A stretch of 32,627 nucleotides of DNA from Candidatus Aminicenantes bacterium (GTDB lineage: Bacteria > Acidobacteriota > Aminicenantia > Aminicenantales > UBA4085): positions 1 through 32,627 of the forward strand of contig JAPKZJ010000027.1 in assembly GCA_026393855.1 (NCBI GenBank). The letters are read 5' to 3'. The notes beneath the pieces are model-generated. The model was not told where the DNA came from. It saw only the letters and a program-made list of their open reading frames with translations, and did not search any database. Each line of letters begins with the position of its first letter. Position 1 is the stretch's first letter. The position numbers and the translations under genes are program-made. Shown here one piece after another: positions 16,089 to 23,499 of this stretch.

Positions 16089-17148
16089 TTAATTTTTCGC
16101 CGGCGGCGGCGACTTCGGCCGGGGTGATCGTCCGCAGGCATCGGTAATCCGCCGAGACGCAAACCCGCTGCGGGCAGGGCCGGCAGTCCATATCCTTTTG
16201 AATCAGGATGGCCCGGCCTTCCGTCCGCCAGGGCGCGAAATGAGCGATCTCGGTCGGGCCGAAGAGGGCCACGATCGGCGTCGGCGTCGAAGCGGCGATG
16301 TGCATCGGCCCGCTGTCCGGACCGACAAAAAGGGCGGCTCGGGCGACAAGCGCCCGCGTTTCGATCAGGTTGAGCCGTCCGGCCAGGCCAGCGACGCGGC
16401 CGCCGGCCGCGGCTCCGGTTATTACTTCTTCTTGGCGGGTGAGGTCGCCGGGGCCCCCGATCAAAGCGACTTTAAAATCGGGCCGGCGGGCCAGCGCCGC
16501 GGCAAGAACCGCATGATTTTCGCTTCCCCAGTCGCGGAAGGCGTTGCCCGCCCCGACGTGGAGAACGGCGTACTTTTTGTCGGCCAGACCGAATTCCGCC
16601 ATGACGGCCCCGACCCGCGTCTTTTCCTCGGCCGTGGCTTCGGGCAATTGGTAGGCAGGGAGCGCCGCGTCGTTAAACTCGAAGCCCAGGGCGCGCACCA
16701 GCTCGGCGTGCGACTGGGCGCTGTGCCGGACGCCGCGCTCCGGCTGCCTCGGCACGGCGCGGTCGTAGAGAAAGCTCTTGCCGCGCAAGGCGTAACCGAC
16801 CTTGAGCTTGGCCCCGGAGAAGGCCGTGATCCAGGAGGCCCGCGGGCCGCCGTGAAAGTCGAGCACGGCGTCGAACCGCTCCCGGCGCACTTGGCGGAGC
16901 AGGCCGAAGAAGGCCCGGCGGTCCTGCTTGGCCGGGACGGCCAGGACGCGGTCGACGGCCGGCAGGCCCTCGACCAGGCGTCGATAGGGCTCTTCGATCA
17001 GGTAGGTCAGGGCGGATTCGGGCAGAAACGATTTGAGCAGCGCCACGGCGGGAGTGGTCATGACGACGTCGCCGATGCGGCGCAGGCGGATGAGGAGGAT
17101 GTGGCGCGGGCGGGCGGGCTCAGCTTCGCGTCGGCCGGTCGGGCTCAA
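16069..17148 (-). CDS. Glycosyltransferase family 9 (LPS heptosyltransferase-like)
   Basis: A 359-residue GT-B enzyme of the heptosyltransferase family, which transfers L,D-heptose from ADP-heptose to LPS inner core at the cytoplasmic membrane. Seen: HILLIRLRRIGDVVMTTPA (residues about 16-34), VLHVGAGNAFRDW (donor domain), LIGGPGD, FVGPDSGPMHIAA and IVALFGPT. These are followed by the Cys-rich tail (DCRPCPQRVC, then C in YRCLRTI) typical of the RfaF group. The start is TTG 17148, 28 nt inside the Trm112-like gene, with AGAGG 8 nt upstream; no ATG precedes the first motif. The C-terminal LIGVQYT comes from the repeat. rfaE1 nearby makes its donor precursor. Confidence 0.93.
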   Translation of the reverse strand: MSPTGRREAEPARPRHILLIRLRRIGDVVMTTPAVALLKSFLPESALTYLIEEPYRRLVEGLPAVDRVLAVPAKQDRRAFFGLLRQVRRERFDAVLDFHGGPRASWITAFSGAKLKVGYALRGKSFLYDRAVPRQPERGVRHSAQSHAELVRALGFEFNDAALPAYQLPEATAEEKTRVGAVMAEFGLADKKYAVLHVGAGNAFRDWGSENHAVLAAALARRPDFKVALIGGPGDLTRQEEVITGAAAGGRVAGLAGRLNLIETRALVARAALFVGPDSGPMHIAASTPTPIVALFGPTEIAHFAPWRTEGRAILIQKDMDCRPCPQRVCVSADYRCLRTITPAEVAAAGEKLIGVQYT

Positions 17149-17308
17149 TCGTGGCCTCTTCGATGATCATGACGGGGATGTCGTCCTCGATCCGGTAGAC
17201 GCGCGCGCACTGGACGCACTTCAGGCCTTTCCCGTCGGCCGTCAGGTTGACGTCGGTCTTACACTTGGGGCAGGCGAGAATCTCGAGCAGCTCGGGGGCG
17301 ATGGCCAT
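17120..17308 (-). CDS. Trm112/UPF0434-type zinc-ribbon protein
   Basis: A 62-residue protein with LLEILACPKCKTDV (C13, C16), LKCVQCARVYRIEDDIPVMI (C31, C34), the Trm112p-like pattern. Small members bind zinc and in eukaryotes activate methyltransferases; in bacteria they often sit beside LPS genes such as lpxK/kdsB with unknown role. AAGGAGA lies 8 nt before the ATG. It overlaps the following GT9 gene by 29 nt. Weak hexamers TTGCAG-18 nt-TATCCT lie 20-50 nt upstream. Confidence 0.92.
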   Translation of the reverse strand: MAIAPELLEILACPKCKTDVNLTADGKGLKCVQCARVYRIEDDIPVMIIEEATIEPDRPTRS

Positions 17309-17412
17309 GGCGCGTCTCCTTACCGCTTGTAGGATACCGCAAGGGGCGTCTTGCCTGCAACAGCGAAAGGGCGGAACGGAAGCGATCCTTTATTTTTCGC
17401 GGCGAAAATCGT

Positions 17413-18567
17413 ATGTTAGGTCCGCATATGATCCCATCCTCCGGGCCGGCGGGCTTCGTCTTTTTCGGGGCCTACGACCCCGCCTATCCGCGCTCGGCCG
17501 TCATCCGCCGCGGCTTGCGGCAAAACGGCGCCGTCGTTTCGGAATGCCCCGCCTCGACCCACTGGCGGGTCTGGCTGCGCTACCCGATGCTCGTCCTCCG
17601 ATTTCTCCGCTCCCGGCGCGAGCGGCAGGCGGCCGAGGCGCGGGTCCTCCGCCGCTTTCTATTCGTACCCGAGTTCTGCGCCAAGGACGTCCCGCTGGCC
17701 AAGCTGATCGGGCTTCTCACGGCTCGCCGGGTCGTCTTCGATCCGTTGGCCGCCCGCTACGAAACCAAGATTCTGGATTGGCGGCGCAAACCGCCCTCTT
17801 CGCCGACGGCCTGGTGGAATTTTAAAATTGACGCGGCCGCCTTCCGGCTGGCCGACGTCATCCTGGCGGATACCGCGGCCCACAAGGATTATTTCTGCCG
17901 GACCTATCGAATCGATCCGGGCAAAGTCCGGGTCCTCTATCTCGGATTCGACGACGAGGCCTTCCGTCCCGCCGCCGTGTCGGCCCCCGCCCCCGACGCG
18001 GCCCGACCGTTCCGGGTGCTTTTCTTCGGTTCATTCCTCCCCCTGCACGGGGTCGAGATCGTCGTCGAAGCGGCCAAGCTTCTGGCCAAGGAGGCCGACA
18101 TCCGATTCCGATTCGTCGGCGACGGGCAGACTTTCCCGGCCGTGCGGGAGTTCACGGCACGGCACCGCCTGACCAATGTCGAGCTCGTCGGCCGCGTCCC
18201 GTTTCTCCGGCTGCCGGTGGAGATCGCCGACGCCGATCTCTGCCTAGGCGTTTTCGGGCGGACAGAGAAAGCCCGCCGGGTGATCCCGCATAAAATTTAT
18301 CAGGCGATGGCCGTGGGCAAGCCGGTCGTCACCGCCCGCACGCCTAGCGTCGAAGAAATCTTCGCCCACCGCCGAAACATCTATTTGTGCGACGAGCCGC
18401 TCGGCCCCGCCCTGGCGCTGGCCATCCTGGAGCTGAAGAGGGACGGCGCCCTGCGCGAGGCGTTGGGGACTGCCGGCGGCCGGCTGGTCCGGGAGAGGTT
18501 CGCGCCGAAGGCCATCGGCCGCACGCTTCTCGACGATCTGGCCGCATCCCGAAGGCGGCGCGGATGA
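17413..18567 (+). CDS. Glycosyltransferase family 4-like protein
   Basis: A 384-residue GT-B glycosyltransferase. The N-terminal acceptor domain begins FVFFGAYDPAYPRSAVIRRGL. The donor domain carries FRVLFFGSFLPLHGVEIVVEAA, FVGDGQ, VELVGRVPF and the GT4 E-x7-E-like region HKIYQAMAVGKPVVTARTPSVEE. The sugar and acceptor cannot be told from sequence. ATG 17413 is used; ATG 17428 is equally possible. A small inverted repeat (ATTTTTCG/CGAAAAT) lies about 5-20 nt before the start. It is the first gene of a three-gene plus-strand set joined by ATGA overlaps to the kinase-like gene, diverging from Trm112-GT9. Confidence 0.9.
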   Translation: MLGPHMIPSSGPAGFVFFGAYDPAYPRSAVIRRGLRQNGAVVSECPASTHWRVWLRYPMLVLRFLRSRRERQAAEARVLRRFLFVPEFCAKDVPLAKLIGLLTARRVVFDPLAARYETKILDWRRKPPSSPTAWWNFKIDAAAFRLADVILADTAAHKDYFCRTYRIDPGKVRVLYLGFDDEAFRPAAVSAPAPDAARPFRVLFFGSFLPLHGVEIVVEAAKLLAKEADIRFRFVGDGQTFPAVREFTARHRLTNVELVGRVPFLRLPVEIADADLCLGVFGRTEKARRVIPHKIYQAMAVGKPVVTARTPSVEEIFAHRRNIYLCDEPLGPALALAILELKRDGALREALGTAGGRLVRERFAPKAIGRTLLDDLAASRRRRG

Positions 18568-19355
18568 AGACGAAGATCCGGGTGGAGCCGCGCTTCGATT
18601 GTCCCGAATTCCGGGCCTGGCTGGCGACGATCGAAGGGCTCGCGGCAGTACCCGGCGCCGAAGTTCTTCACGCGGCCCGTAACTTGGTCACGGCCGTCCC
18701 GGTCCCGCTGGCCGATGGGAGCGCGCTCGACCTCGTAGTCAAGGAGTTCCGCCCGCGCGGGCTCCATCGCCTGCGGACGCTCGTCGGCCGGTCCAAGGCC
18801 GAACGGTCCGCGCGGGGCGCCGCGTGGCTCCAGGCGGCCGGCCTGCGCACGCCGGCTACGGCGGCCGTGTTGGAGCAGCGCCGGCGCGGCACGGTGGAAA
18901 AGGCCTGGTTCGTGGCCGAGCGGGTCCGGGGAGCGGTCGAGATCCGGTCGCTCTTGCGGGAGCTCGAGGCGCCGGAGCTAAGGCGGCTGCTGGCCGCCCT
19001 GGCCCGGGACCTCCGAGCCGCCCACGAGGCCGGAATCCTGCACCGCGATCTCTCCGACGGCAACATCCTGGTCGAGCGAGGGCCCGGCGGAGCATTCGTC
19101 TTTCACTTCCTCGACACCAATCGGGTCCGCCGGAAGCGCCGCCTCGGCCGGTCCGTCCGGGCCAAGAATCTCATTCGCCTCGGCGTGCCGGAAGGCGCGC
19201 GGCGCGAATTTCTAGGCTTCTATGCCGGCGAAGGCGGCCCGGATCCGTCTTTCGTCCGGCGGTACGAGAAGTCCAAGGCGGCCTTCGAGCGCTGGCTGCG
19301 CTTTAAAAAGAAGGCGCGTCTGCGGCAGTGGGCTCGGAGGCTCAAGCTCCAATGA
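18564..19355 (+). CDS. WaaP/Kdo-kinase-like LPS kinase
   Basis: A 263-residue protein of the lipopolysaccharide kinase branch of the protein kinase-like fold. Seen: LVVKEFRP (candidate ATP-binding K60), an Arg-rich helix with E80, the catalytic loop HEAGILHRDLSDGNILVE (H160, R161, D162, N167) and metal-binding FLDTNR (D184). WaaP/KdkA enzymes phosphorylate heptose or Kdo in the LPS core. ATG 18564 overlaps the upstream GT4 stop (ATGA). Very Arg-rich (interfacial) composition and the RLRFKKKARLRQWARR tail suggest membrane association. The heptose-kinase role is inferred from context. Confidence 0.88.
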   Translation: MKTKIRVEPRFDCPEFRAWLATIEGLAAVPGAEVLHAARNLVTAVPVPLADGSALDLVVKEFRPRGLHRLRTLVGRSKAERSARGAAWLQAAGLRTPATAAVLEQRRRGTVEKAWFVAERVRGAVEIRSLLRELEAPELRRLLAALARDLRAAHEAGILHRDLSDGNILVERGPGGAFVFHFLDTNRVRRKRRLGRSVRAKNLIRLGVPEGARREFLGFYAGEGGPDPSFVRRYEKSKAAFERWLRFKKKARLRQWARRLKLQ

Positions 19356-20632
19356 GCTTCAAATTCGACTGGAATCCGTTCGCCGACCAGCCGCACAACG
19401 TGGCCCCGCGGTCGGAGCGGATGCGGCATCATTACCGGCGCTGGCCGGTTTATCTGGGTATGCTGGGGTCCGACCTCGTTCACGGGCCGGCCATGGCCTT
19501 CCGATATTGGCGCAATCGCCGGCGCATGTACGGAGCGCCGGTCGTGATCCGGCCCGACATGTTTGCGGTTTCGGTCTCGCCCGAAGCGCTGCCGATCGGC
19601 GAGACCACGGCCCTTCTGCGCGAGATCGGCGTCCGCCAGACACTCTTCCGGGTTGCGTCGTGGGAGCGGGGGAAGCTGGCCGCAAGCGAAGCCTTTGCCC
19701 GCCGTCTGCGCGAAGCGGGGTTCGAGGTCGTTATCTCTATTCTCCAGCGCCGGGACGATGTGTTCGACGCGGCGGGCTGGACCGCTTTCCTCGAGGAAAC
19801 GTTCCGGAGGCTGGGCCCGATCGCCTCGGCCTTCGAGATCGGCCATGCCTGGAATCGGACCAAATGGGGCGTTTGGGATCACACCGAATACGTCAAGCTG
19901 GCCCGGGCCGCGGCCGCGGCGAGAGGCGGATCCGCGGCGAGACTCGCCGGTCCGGCGGTCATCGACTTCGAGTTCCACCTTTATCCGCCGGTGCTGCGGG
20001 CCGTGGAGTTCGACGTCGTGACGTCGCTTCTCTATGTCGACCGGATGGGCGCGCCCGAAAACGCCCAGGCCGGTTGGACGGCCGAGAAAAAGTTCGCTCT
20101 GTTCAAGGCCGCGGCGGGGTGCGGCCGGGTGAAAGATCCGGAGTTCTGGGTCAGCGAGGTCAACTGGCCGCTCGATGGCACCGGGAAATACTCGCCGGCC
20201 GCGGGCAAGCCGATGGTGTCCGAGGACGCCCAAGCCGATTATCTCGTTCGCTACTACATCCTCGGGCTTGCCTCGGGGCTCGTCGATCGGATCTATTGGT
20301 GGCAATTGGCCGCGCCGGGCTACGGGCTGGTGGATACGCGGGAGACGCCGGCCCGGCGCCGGCCCGCGTTTCACGCCTTTCGGACGATGGTAGAGAATCT
20401 TCAGGGCGCGGAATTCGTGCGCCGGGAGCAGCCGCGTGGAGGGAACGTCTTTTATTTCCGCAAAGGCGGATGCGAATTCGCGGTGGCCTGGACCAACGGC
20501 CCGGCTTTCAATCTGACGCTGGCTGCGGCGCCGGCCGCGGTGCTCGACCGCGACGGCGGGGCGCTTCCGGCCGCGCGGGTCGTGCGCGTCGACGGCCGCC
20601 CCCGCTATTTAATAGGGGGCAGGCCGGGTTAA
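19352..20632 (+). CDS. Glycoside-hydrolase-like TIM-barrel protein
   Basis: A 426-residue cytoplasmic protein without a signal peptide. The pattern of a clan-A-like glycosidase is visible: beta-strand/helix alternation, AFEIGHAWNRTKWG (candidate acid/base E162 with N168), IDFEFHLYP, and WVSEVNWPL (candidate nucleophile E269), ending in a beta-sandwich-like tail. I do not recognise the exact family. It is coupled to the kinase-like gene by ATGA, so a role in LPS or polysaccharide synthesis is inferred; it may have lost or altered activity. The final residues (LIGGRPG) and stop come from the left arm of a degenerate family A repeat. Confidence 0.7.
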   Translation: MSFKFDWNPFADQPHNVAPRSERMRHHYRRWPVYLGMLGSDLVHGPAMAFRYWRNRRRMYGAPVVIRPDMFAVSVSPEALPIGETTALLREIGVRQTLFRVASWERGKLAASEAFARRLREAGFEVVISILQRRDDVFDAAGWTAFLEETFRRLGPIASAFEIGHAWNRTKWGVWDHTEYVKLARAAAAARGGSAARLAGPAVIDFEFHLYPPVLRAVEFDVVTSLLYVDRMGAPENAQAGWTAEKKFALFKAAAGCGRVKDPEFWVSEVNWPLDGTGKYSPAAGKPMVSEDAQADYLVRYYILGLASGLVDRIYWWQLAAPGYGLVDTRETPARRRPAFHAFRTMVENLQGAEFVRREQPRGGNVFYFRKGGCEFAVAWTNGPAFNLTLAAAPAAVLDRDGGALPAARVVRVDGRPRYLIGGRPG

Positions 20633-20661
20633 TTCCGTCAAGAGTTAAGACCTGACCCCTA
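20613..20661. repeat. Family A palindromic repeat, copy 5 (short, degenerate)
   Basis: The right arm reads TAGGGGTCAGGTCTTAACTC on the minus strand; the left arm is decayed (TAGGGGGCAGGCCGGGTTAA). With almost no loop left it looks like a deleted or eroded copy. It lies between convergent genes: the left arm encodes the glycosidase-like C-terminus, and the right end is 1 nt from the beta-barrel protein's TGA. Confidence 0.75.
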
Positions 20662-20662
20662 C

Positions 20663-21904
20663 TCAGAACTTGAATTTCAACCCGGCCTTGAGGGAAATCC
20701 CCAGCAAGTCGAGGGTTGCTTCGCGGGCGTTGGCAACCCCGCCTTCGGTCGGCCGCTTGGAGCGGATGAAGGTCAGGGGGAATGAGTCGAACTGGGTCGG
20801 CTTGGCGTCATAGGCATAGAGCAGCCCCGTCTCCGTGACGGCCTCGTCGAGGGTCGAATCCAGGTAGGTCCCGGTGCCGTCGAATCCCGAGATTTTGCCG
20901 ATCTGGCCGCCGGCCTCGATGAGGAATCCGATGCTGGGCCCGAGGGTCAGCTCGATGCCTAGGGCGCCGTAGGCGCCGAAGCCGAAAGCCGAGGCCTCGC
21001 CCGTCCATTCCTGCCAAAACTGATCGTGCGTGAAATGATAGGTGTAGGAGGCCTTGGCCGGGACGACCATGAGGCCCGCCTTGGCGTAGAAGGACGGCAC
21101 GGGCGAATAGAGGAGGCCGGCCTTGATCGGGATGGCGGAAAAGCCGGGCCCGGCGCTGAAGGAGTTGGCCGACCCGGTCGTGGCGTAGGTCACGAGAGTC
21201 GTGGCGGAGGCGCCGGCGTATCCGGCACCGATGGTCAGGGCGAATCTTCCGCCGATGGGGATTTGAATCTCGGCTTCGAAGGGAAAGACGAGCCGCAATC
21301 GCGACAGCGTCAGATCGGCCGCGGCCCCGAGCTGGTATCCGAAATAATCGGCCAGCCCCTGGGAACCGTCGTTGAGGTCGCCCACGGCGGCGATCAGGCC
21401 GCCGCCCCCGATAACAAGGGCGGGGCGGAGCGGCTCGAAGCCGTAATTATCCGTCTTGGCCGCCGGCGTTTCCACGGCGGGCTCCGTTCGGTGGACCGGC
21501 GCGGGCTCGGTTCGCGCGGGAGGCGGCGTGGTCTCGGCCGGCTTGGGCTTCGGCTGCGTCACCCGCTCCACAATGCGCGTTTTCTTCTCGGGCACGGCCG
21601 GTTCGTCCAGCGGAAGCACCAGGCTCTCGTGGACATAGCCCGAATTCGTCCCCGTCTCGTCGGGCTCGAGGGCGACGAGGTACCACTCGCCGTCTTTGCG
21701 CGAAGCTTCGAGAAGCGCTCCCTCGGGGATCTGGCGCACGATCAAGCTCGAGATCGACGGCTTTTGGCGGATGTTGGCTATCTCGGCCGTGACTTTCAGC
21801 CGGATGATGGGGGCCGCAGCCGCAGCCGAAGCGGCTTCGACTCCAACGGCCATGGCCAGGAGGATTCCGAGAGCGGCGGTGAGGATCGAACGTCGGATCA
21901 TCAT
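20663..21904 (-). CDS. SH3b-domain outer-membrane beta-barrel protein
   Basis: A 413-residue exported protein. A signal peptide (MMIRRSILTAALGILLAMAV to about ASA) is followed by a bacterial SH3 domain (LKVTAEIANIRQKPSISSLIVRQIPEG to SGYVHESLV, about 36-100) and a Pro/Thr/Glu-rich linker (about 105-150). The C-terminal region has alternating hydrophobic strands ending in F (GISLKAGLKFKF), as in OmpA/OmpW-like barrels inserted by BAM. SH3b domains often bind peptidoglycan, so it may tether the outer membrane to the wall; this is inference. ATG 21904 has GAGG 6 nt upstream; ATG 21916 (MRST) is a weaker alternative. Confidence 0.85.
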   Translation of the reverse strand: MMIRRSILTAALGILLAMAVGVEAASAAAAAPIIRLKVTAEIANIRQKPSISSLIVRQIPEGALLEASRKDGEWYLVALEPDETGTNSGYVHESLVLPLDEPAVPEKKTRIVERVTQPKPKPAETTPPPARTEPAPVHRTEPAVETPAAKTDNYGFEPLRPALVIGGGGLIAAVGDLNDGSQGLADYFGYQLGAAADLTLSRLRLVFPFEAEIQIPIGGRFALTIGAGYAGASATTLVTYATTGSANSFSAGPGFSAIPIKAGLLYSPVPSFYAKAGLMVVPAKASYTYHFTHDQFWQEWTGEASAFGFGAYGALGIELTLGPSIGFLIEAGGQIGKISGFDGTGTYLDSTLDEAVTETGLLYAYDAKPTQFDSFPLTFIRSKRPTEGGVANAREATLDLLGISLKAGLKFKF

Positions 21905-21933
21905 AGTCGACCTCATGTTTGTTCTTTCATTTC

Positions 21934-21939
21934 ATTATA
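21934..21939 (-). promoter_or_regulatory. Candidate -10 element (TATAAT) for the SH3b barrel gene
   Basis: On the minus strand TATAAT within GTGCTATAATG predicts a transcription start about 23 nt before ATG 21904, leaving room for the GAGG ribosome-binding site. No clear -35 is present. Confidence 0.5.
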
Positions 21940-22000
21940 GCACAGCCGGGCGGGGACGGGAGGCGGTCGGGCGGGCCGCCGCGATGGGAGAAGAATCTTT

Positions 22001-22876
22001 TTATCTGAGCCGGAAGCGCAGGCCGGCCGAAACGTGAAGGAGCGAGGGATCGACCGCAAGCGGCCGCGTAGCCGTTCGGGCGGCCGCGGCCGAGGCCGCG
22101 TCGAGGGTCGCCGATAAGGCCGAGTCGTCCAGGCCGGGCATCGATCCCGGCTTCCAAGTCCAGTCGAAGGATTTGGCGGGCGAATGGAAATAGCGCACCT
22201 CAAAAAACAAGGCCGTAGAGGGACCGATCGGGAGGTCGGACGTCAGCCCCGCGTGCAGGCCTGCCGCGATCCAGGTTTGGTCGGGGATGGAAACGGAAGC
22301 GCGGTAAGCGCCTGCCGTTCCGGCCGCGGACGCGGCCAGCATGCCCGCCTCGGTCTCGATGACGATGGAATGGAGGATCAGGGCCGGTCCGGCCGAAAAA
22401 ATCAGTGACGAGCTGCGCCCCGTCCAGCGGACCGCCAAGCCGAGATAAATGGGGACGGCGGTGATCTCGCTGGGATCGGGGGACGCGGTCAGAGCGCGGG
22501 CCGTCGAGGGGGTCGTCCCTGCCGTCTTGAACCCGGCCGAAGCCGCGAGGCCGTTCTTGGCGTAGCCGAACCCGGCCACGATTCCAATGGCCCGGCCGAA
22601 GAAGCGGGTGTAGGAACCGCCGACGAAAAAGGACGTCGCGGGGGCGGCGGCCAACGCGTTCTGGGCCGACATCCCGGCCAGGGGCGGGGCTGTCCAGCTC
22701 TGATGGTGAAGGGACTCGGCCCCGGAGAAAGAGAAGGCAGCTCCGAGCGTTAGCCCGATTTCGCCCTGCGGGCGGGGCGGGGCTTGGGCGGCAAGGGAGA
22801 GGGGCCGGGCGGCGAGAATCGTCAGCCAAAGAGTCGCGGCGATTGCGGCGTATCGGCGGGCGTGGCACGGATTCAT
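22001..22876 (-). CDS. Outer-membrane beta-barrel protein
   Basis: A 291-residue protein with an N-terminal signal peptide (about residues 1-30, ending ARPLSLAAQA). The rest alternates short amphipathic strands and Gly/Ala/Ser-rich turns (GEIGLTLGAAFSFSGAES, FVGGSYTRFFGRAIGIVAGFGYAKNGL, IYLGLAVRWTGR, LHVSAGLRFRLR), as in an 8- to 12-stranded barrel. No named family is recognised. The gene lies 96 nt upstream of the SH3b barrel gene's start on the same strand and has its own candidate -10, so the two are probably separate transcripts with related roles. Confidence 0.78.
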   Translation of the reverse strand: MNPCHARRYAAIAATLWLTILAARPLSLAAQAPPRPQGEIGLTLGAAFSFSGAESLHHQSWTAPPLAGMSAQNALAAAPATSFFVGGSYTRFFGRAIGIVAGFGYAKNGLAASAGFKTAGTTPSTARALTASPDPSEITAVPIYLGLAVRWTGRSSSLIFSAGPALILHSIVIETEAGMLAASAAGTAGAYRASVSIPDQTWIAAGLHAGLTSDLPIGPSTALFFEVRYFHSPAKSFDWTWKPGSMPGLDDSALSATLDAASAAAARTATRPLAVDPSLLHVSAGLRFRLR

Positions 22877-22887
22877 TTTCGCTCGCG

Positions 22888-22893
22888 ATTATA
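22888..22893 (-). promoter_or_regulatory. Candidate -10 element (TATAAT) for the beta-barrel gene
   Basis: On the minus strand TATAAT in CTGCTATAATCG ends 11 nt before the ATG. Transcription would start about 5 nt before the start codon, leaving no room for a ribosome-binding site. The region where a -35 would lie falls in the adjacent family B hairpin. Confidence 0.45.
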
Positions 22894-22905
22894 GCAGGGA
22901 TTCCT

Positions 22906-22964
22906 TTGGAGGGGGAACCTTTGACGGGTTCCCCCTCCAACGCAATCGTCAAGGGGACGATTGC
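22906..22964. repeat. Family B hairpin, copy 1, with adjacent second hairpin
   Basis: A perfect 14-bp stem, TTGGAGGGGGAACC against GGTTCCCCCTCCAA, encloses the 7-nt loop TTTGACG. Directly after it GCAATCGTC pairs with GACGATTGC around a 5-nt loop (22942-22964). It lacks the longer left flank seen in the other family B copies. Confidence 0.9.
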
Positions 22965-22992
22965 TGCCACCCCTTCAAGGTAGCCTTCTCCC

Positions 22993-23332
22993 ATGAATGC
23001 GATTTTATCGTTTCTGAAAAGTCTTTTACTAGGGCGAGAGATGCGGGGGTGAGCGCCGATGCGGTCGCTTCGCAGTCCTCGTCACGACCGGCGCCTCGCC
23101 CGTCGTCGCGAGGGCGGAAATTTCGCCTAAGCGTAGCCGCATTCCAATTTCTTTTATTGGTATTACCCCTCCTGCCTCCCCTAAACAGGGGAGGATTCGT
23201 CATGCGGCTCCGAAAGGTGCGGCCCGGAAAGAGGCAGGACGGCGAGGATGTCTGAGCACTTTTCTTCCTATTCGGAAGAAAAGTACAGAGTTCCGAGCCG
23301 GCTAATTATTTTAATAGTTTCGAAAATCTAGG
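22993..23332. repeat. Composite intergenic region I: conserved block and several hairpins, no gene
   Basis: This is the central part of a 623-nt gene-free gap. The block ATTTTATCGTTTCTGAAAAG (23002-23027 in full) recurs with two changes at 31939-31964. It is followed by a GC-rich, imperfectly self-complementary stretch (ATGCGG near 23059 with CCGCAT near 23138; CCTCGC with GCGAGG). Then come a CCTCCCCT/AGGGGAGG hairpin (23175-23194) and a perfect 11-bp hairpin ACTTTTCTTCC/GGAAGAAAAGT (23258-23284). Short reading frames here have no coding character. Confidence 0.65.
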
Positions 23333-23455
23333 ATGGAATTCGAACGGCGAAGGCTCCATGGAGGGGTAGCAGAACCGCCGGCGCGTAGCCGGCGGGGCGT
23401 TGGAGGGGAACCCCGCTAAAGGGTTCCCCTCCAAGGGAGTCCGAGCCCTTCTTGA
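23333..23455. repeat. Family B element, copy 2 (full-length unit)
   Basis: Order of parts: TGGAATTC, CTCCATGGAGGGG, a CCGCCGGC/GCCGGCGG hairpin (23375-23395), GGGGCG, the 14-bp stem TTGGAGGGGAACCC/GGGTTCCCCTCCAA with loop CGCTAAA (23400-23434), then AAGGGAGTCC and GAGCCCTTCTT. The same parts in the same order occur at 32388-32520. It ends 45 nt before the DUF1573 gene. Confidence 0.88.
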
Positions 23456-23499
23456 ATTAGGCTTCCGTCTGGGTTAAATTGGCCCGGGGAGGTTATCCC

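Noticed and set aside
15950-16162. 70-codon minus-strand frame over family A copy 4
   Set aside because: It exists only because the palindrome lacks stops in that frame and overlaps the GT9 C-terminus.
22877-23499. A protein gene in the large gap before the DUF1573 gene
   Set aside because: Short frames (up to 84 codons) run across hairpins, lack ribosome-binding sites and change composition mid-frame.
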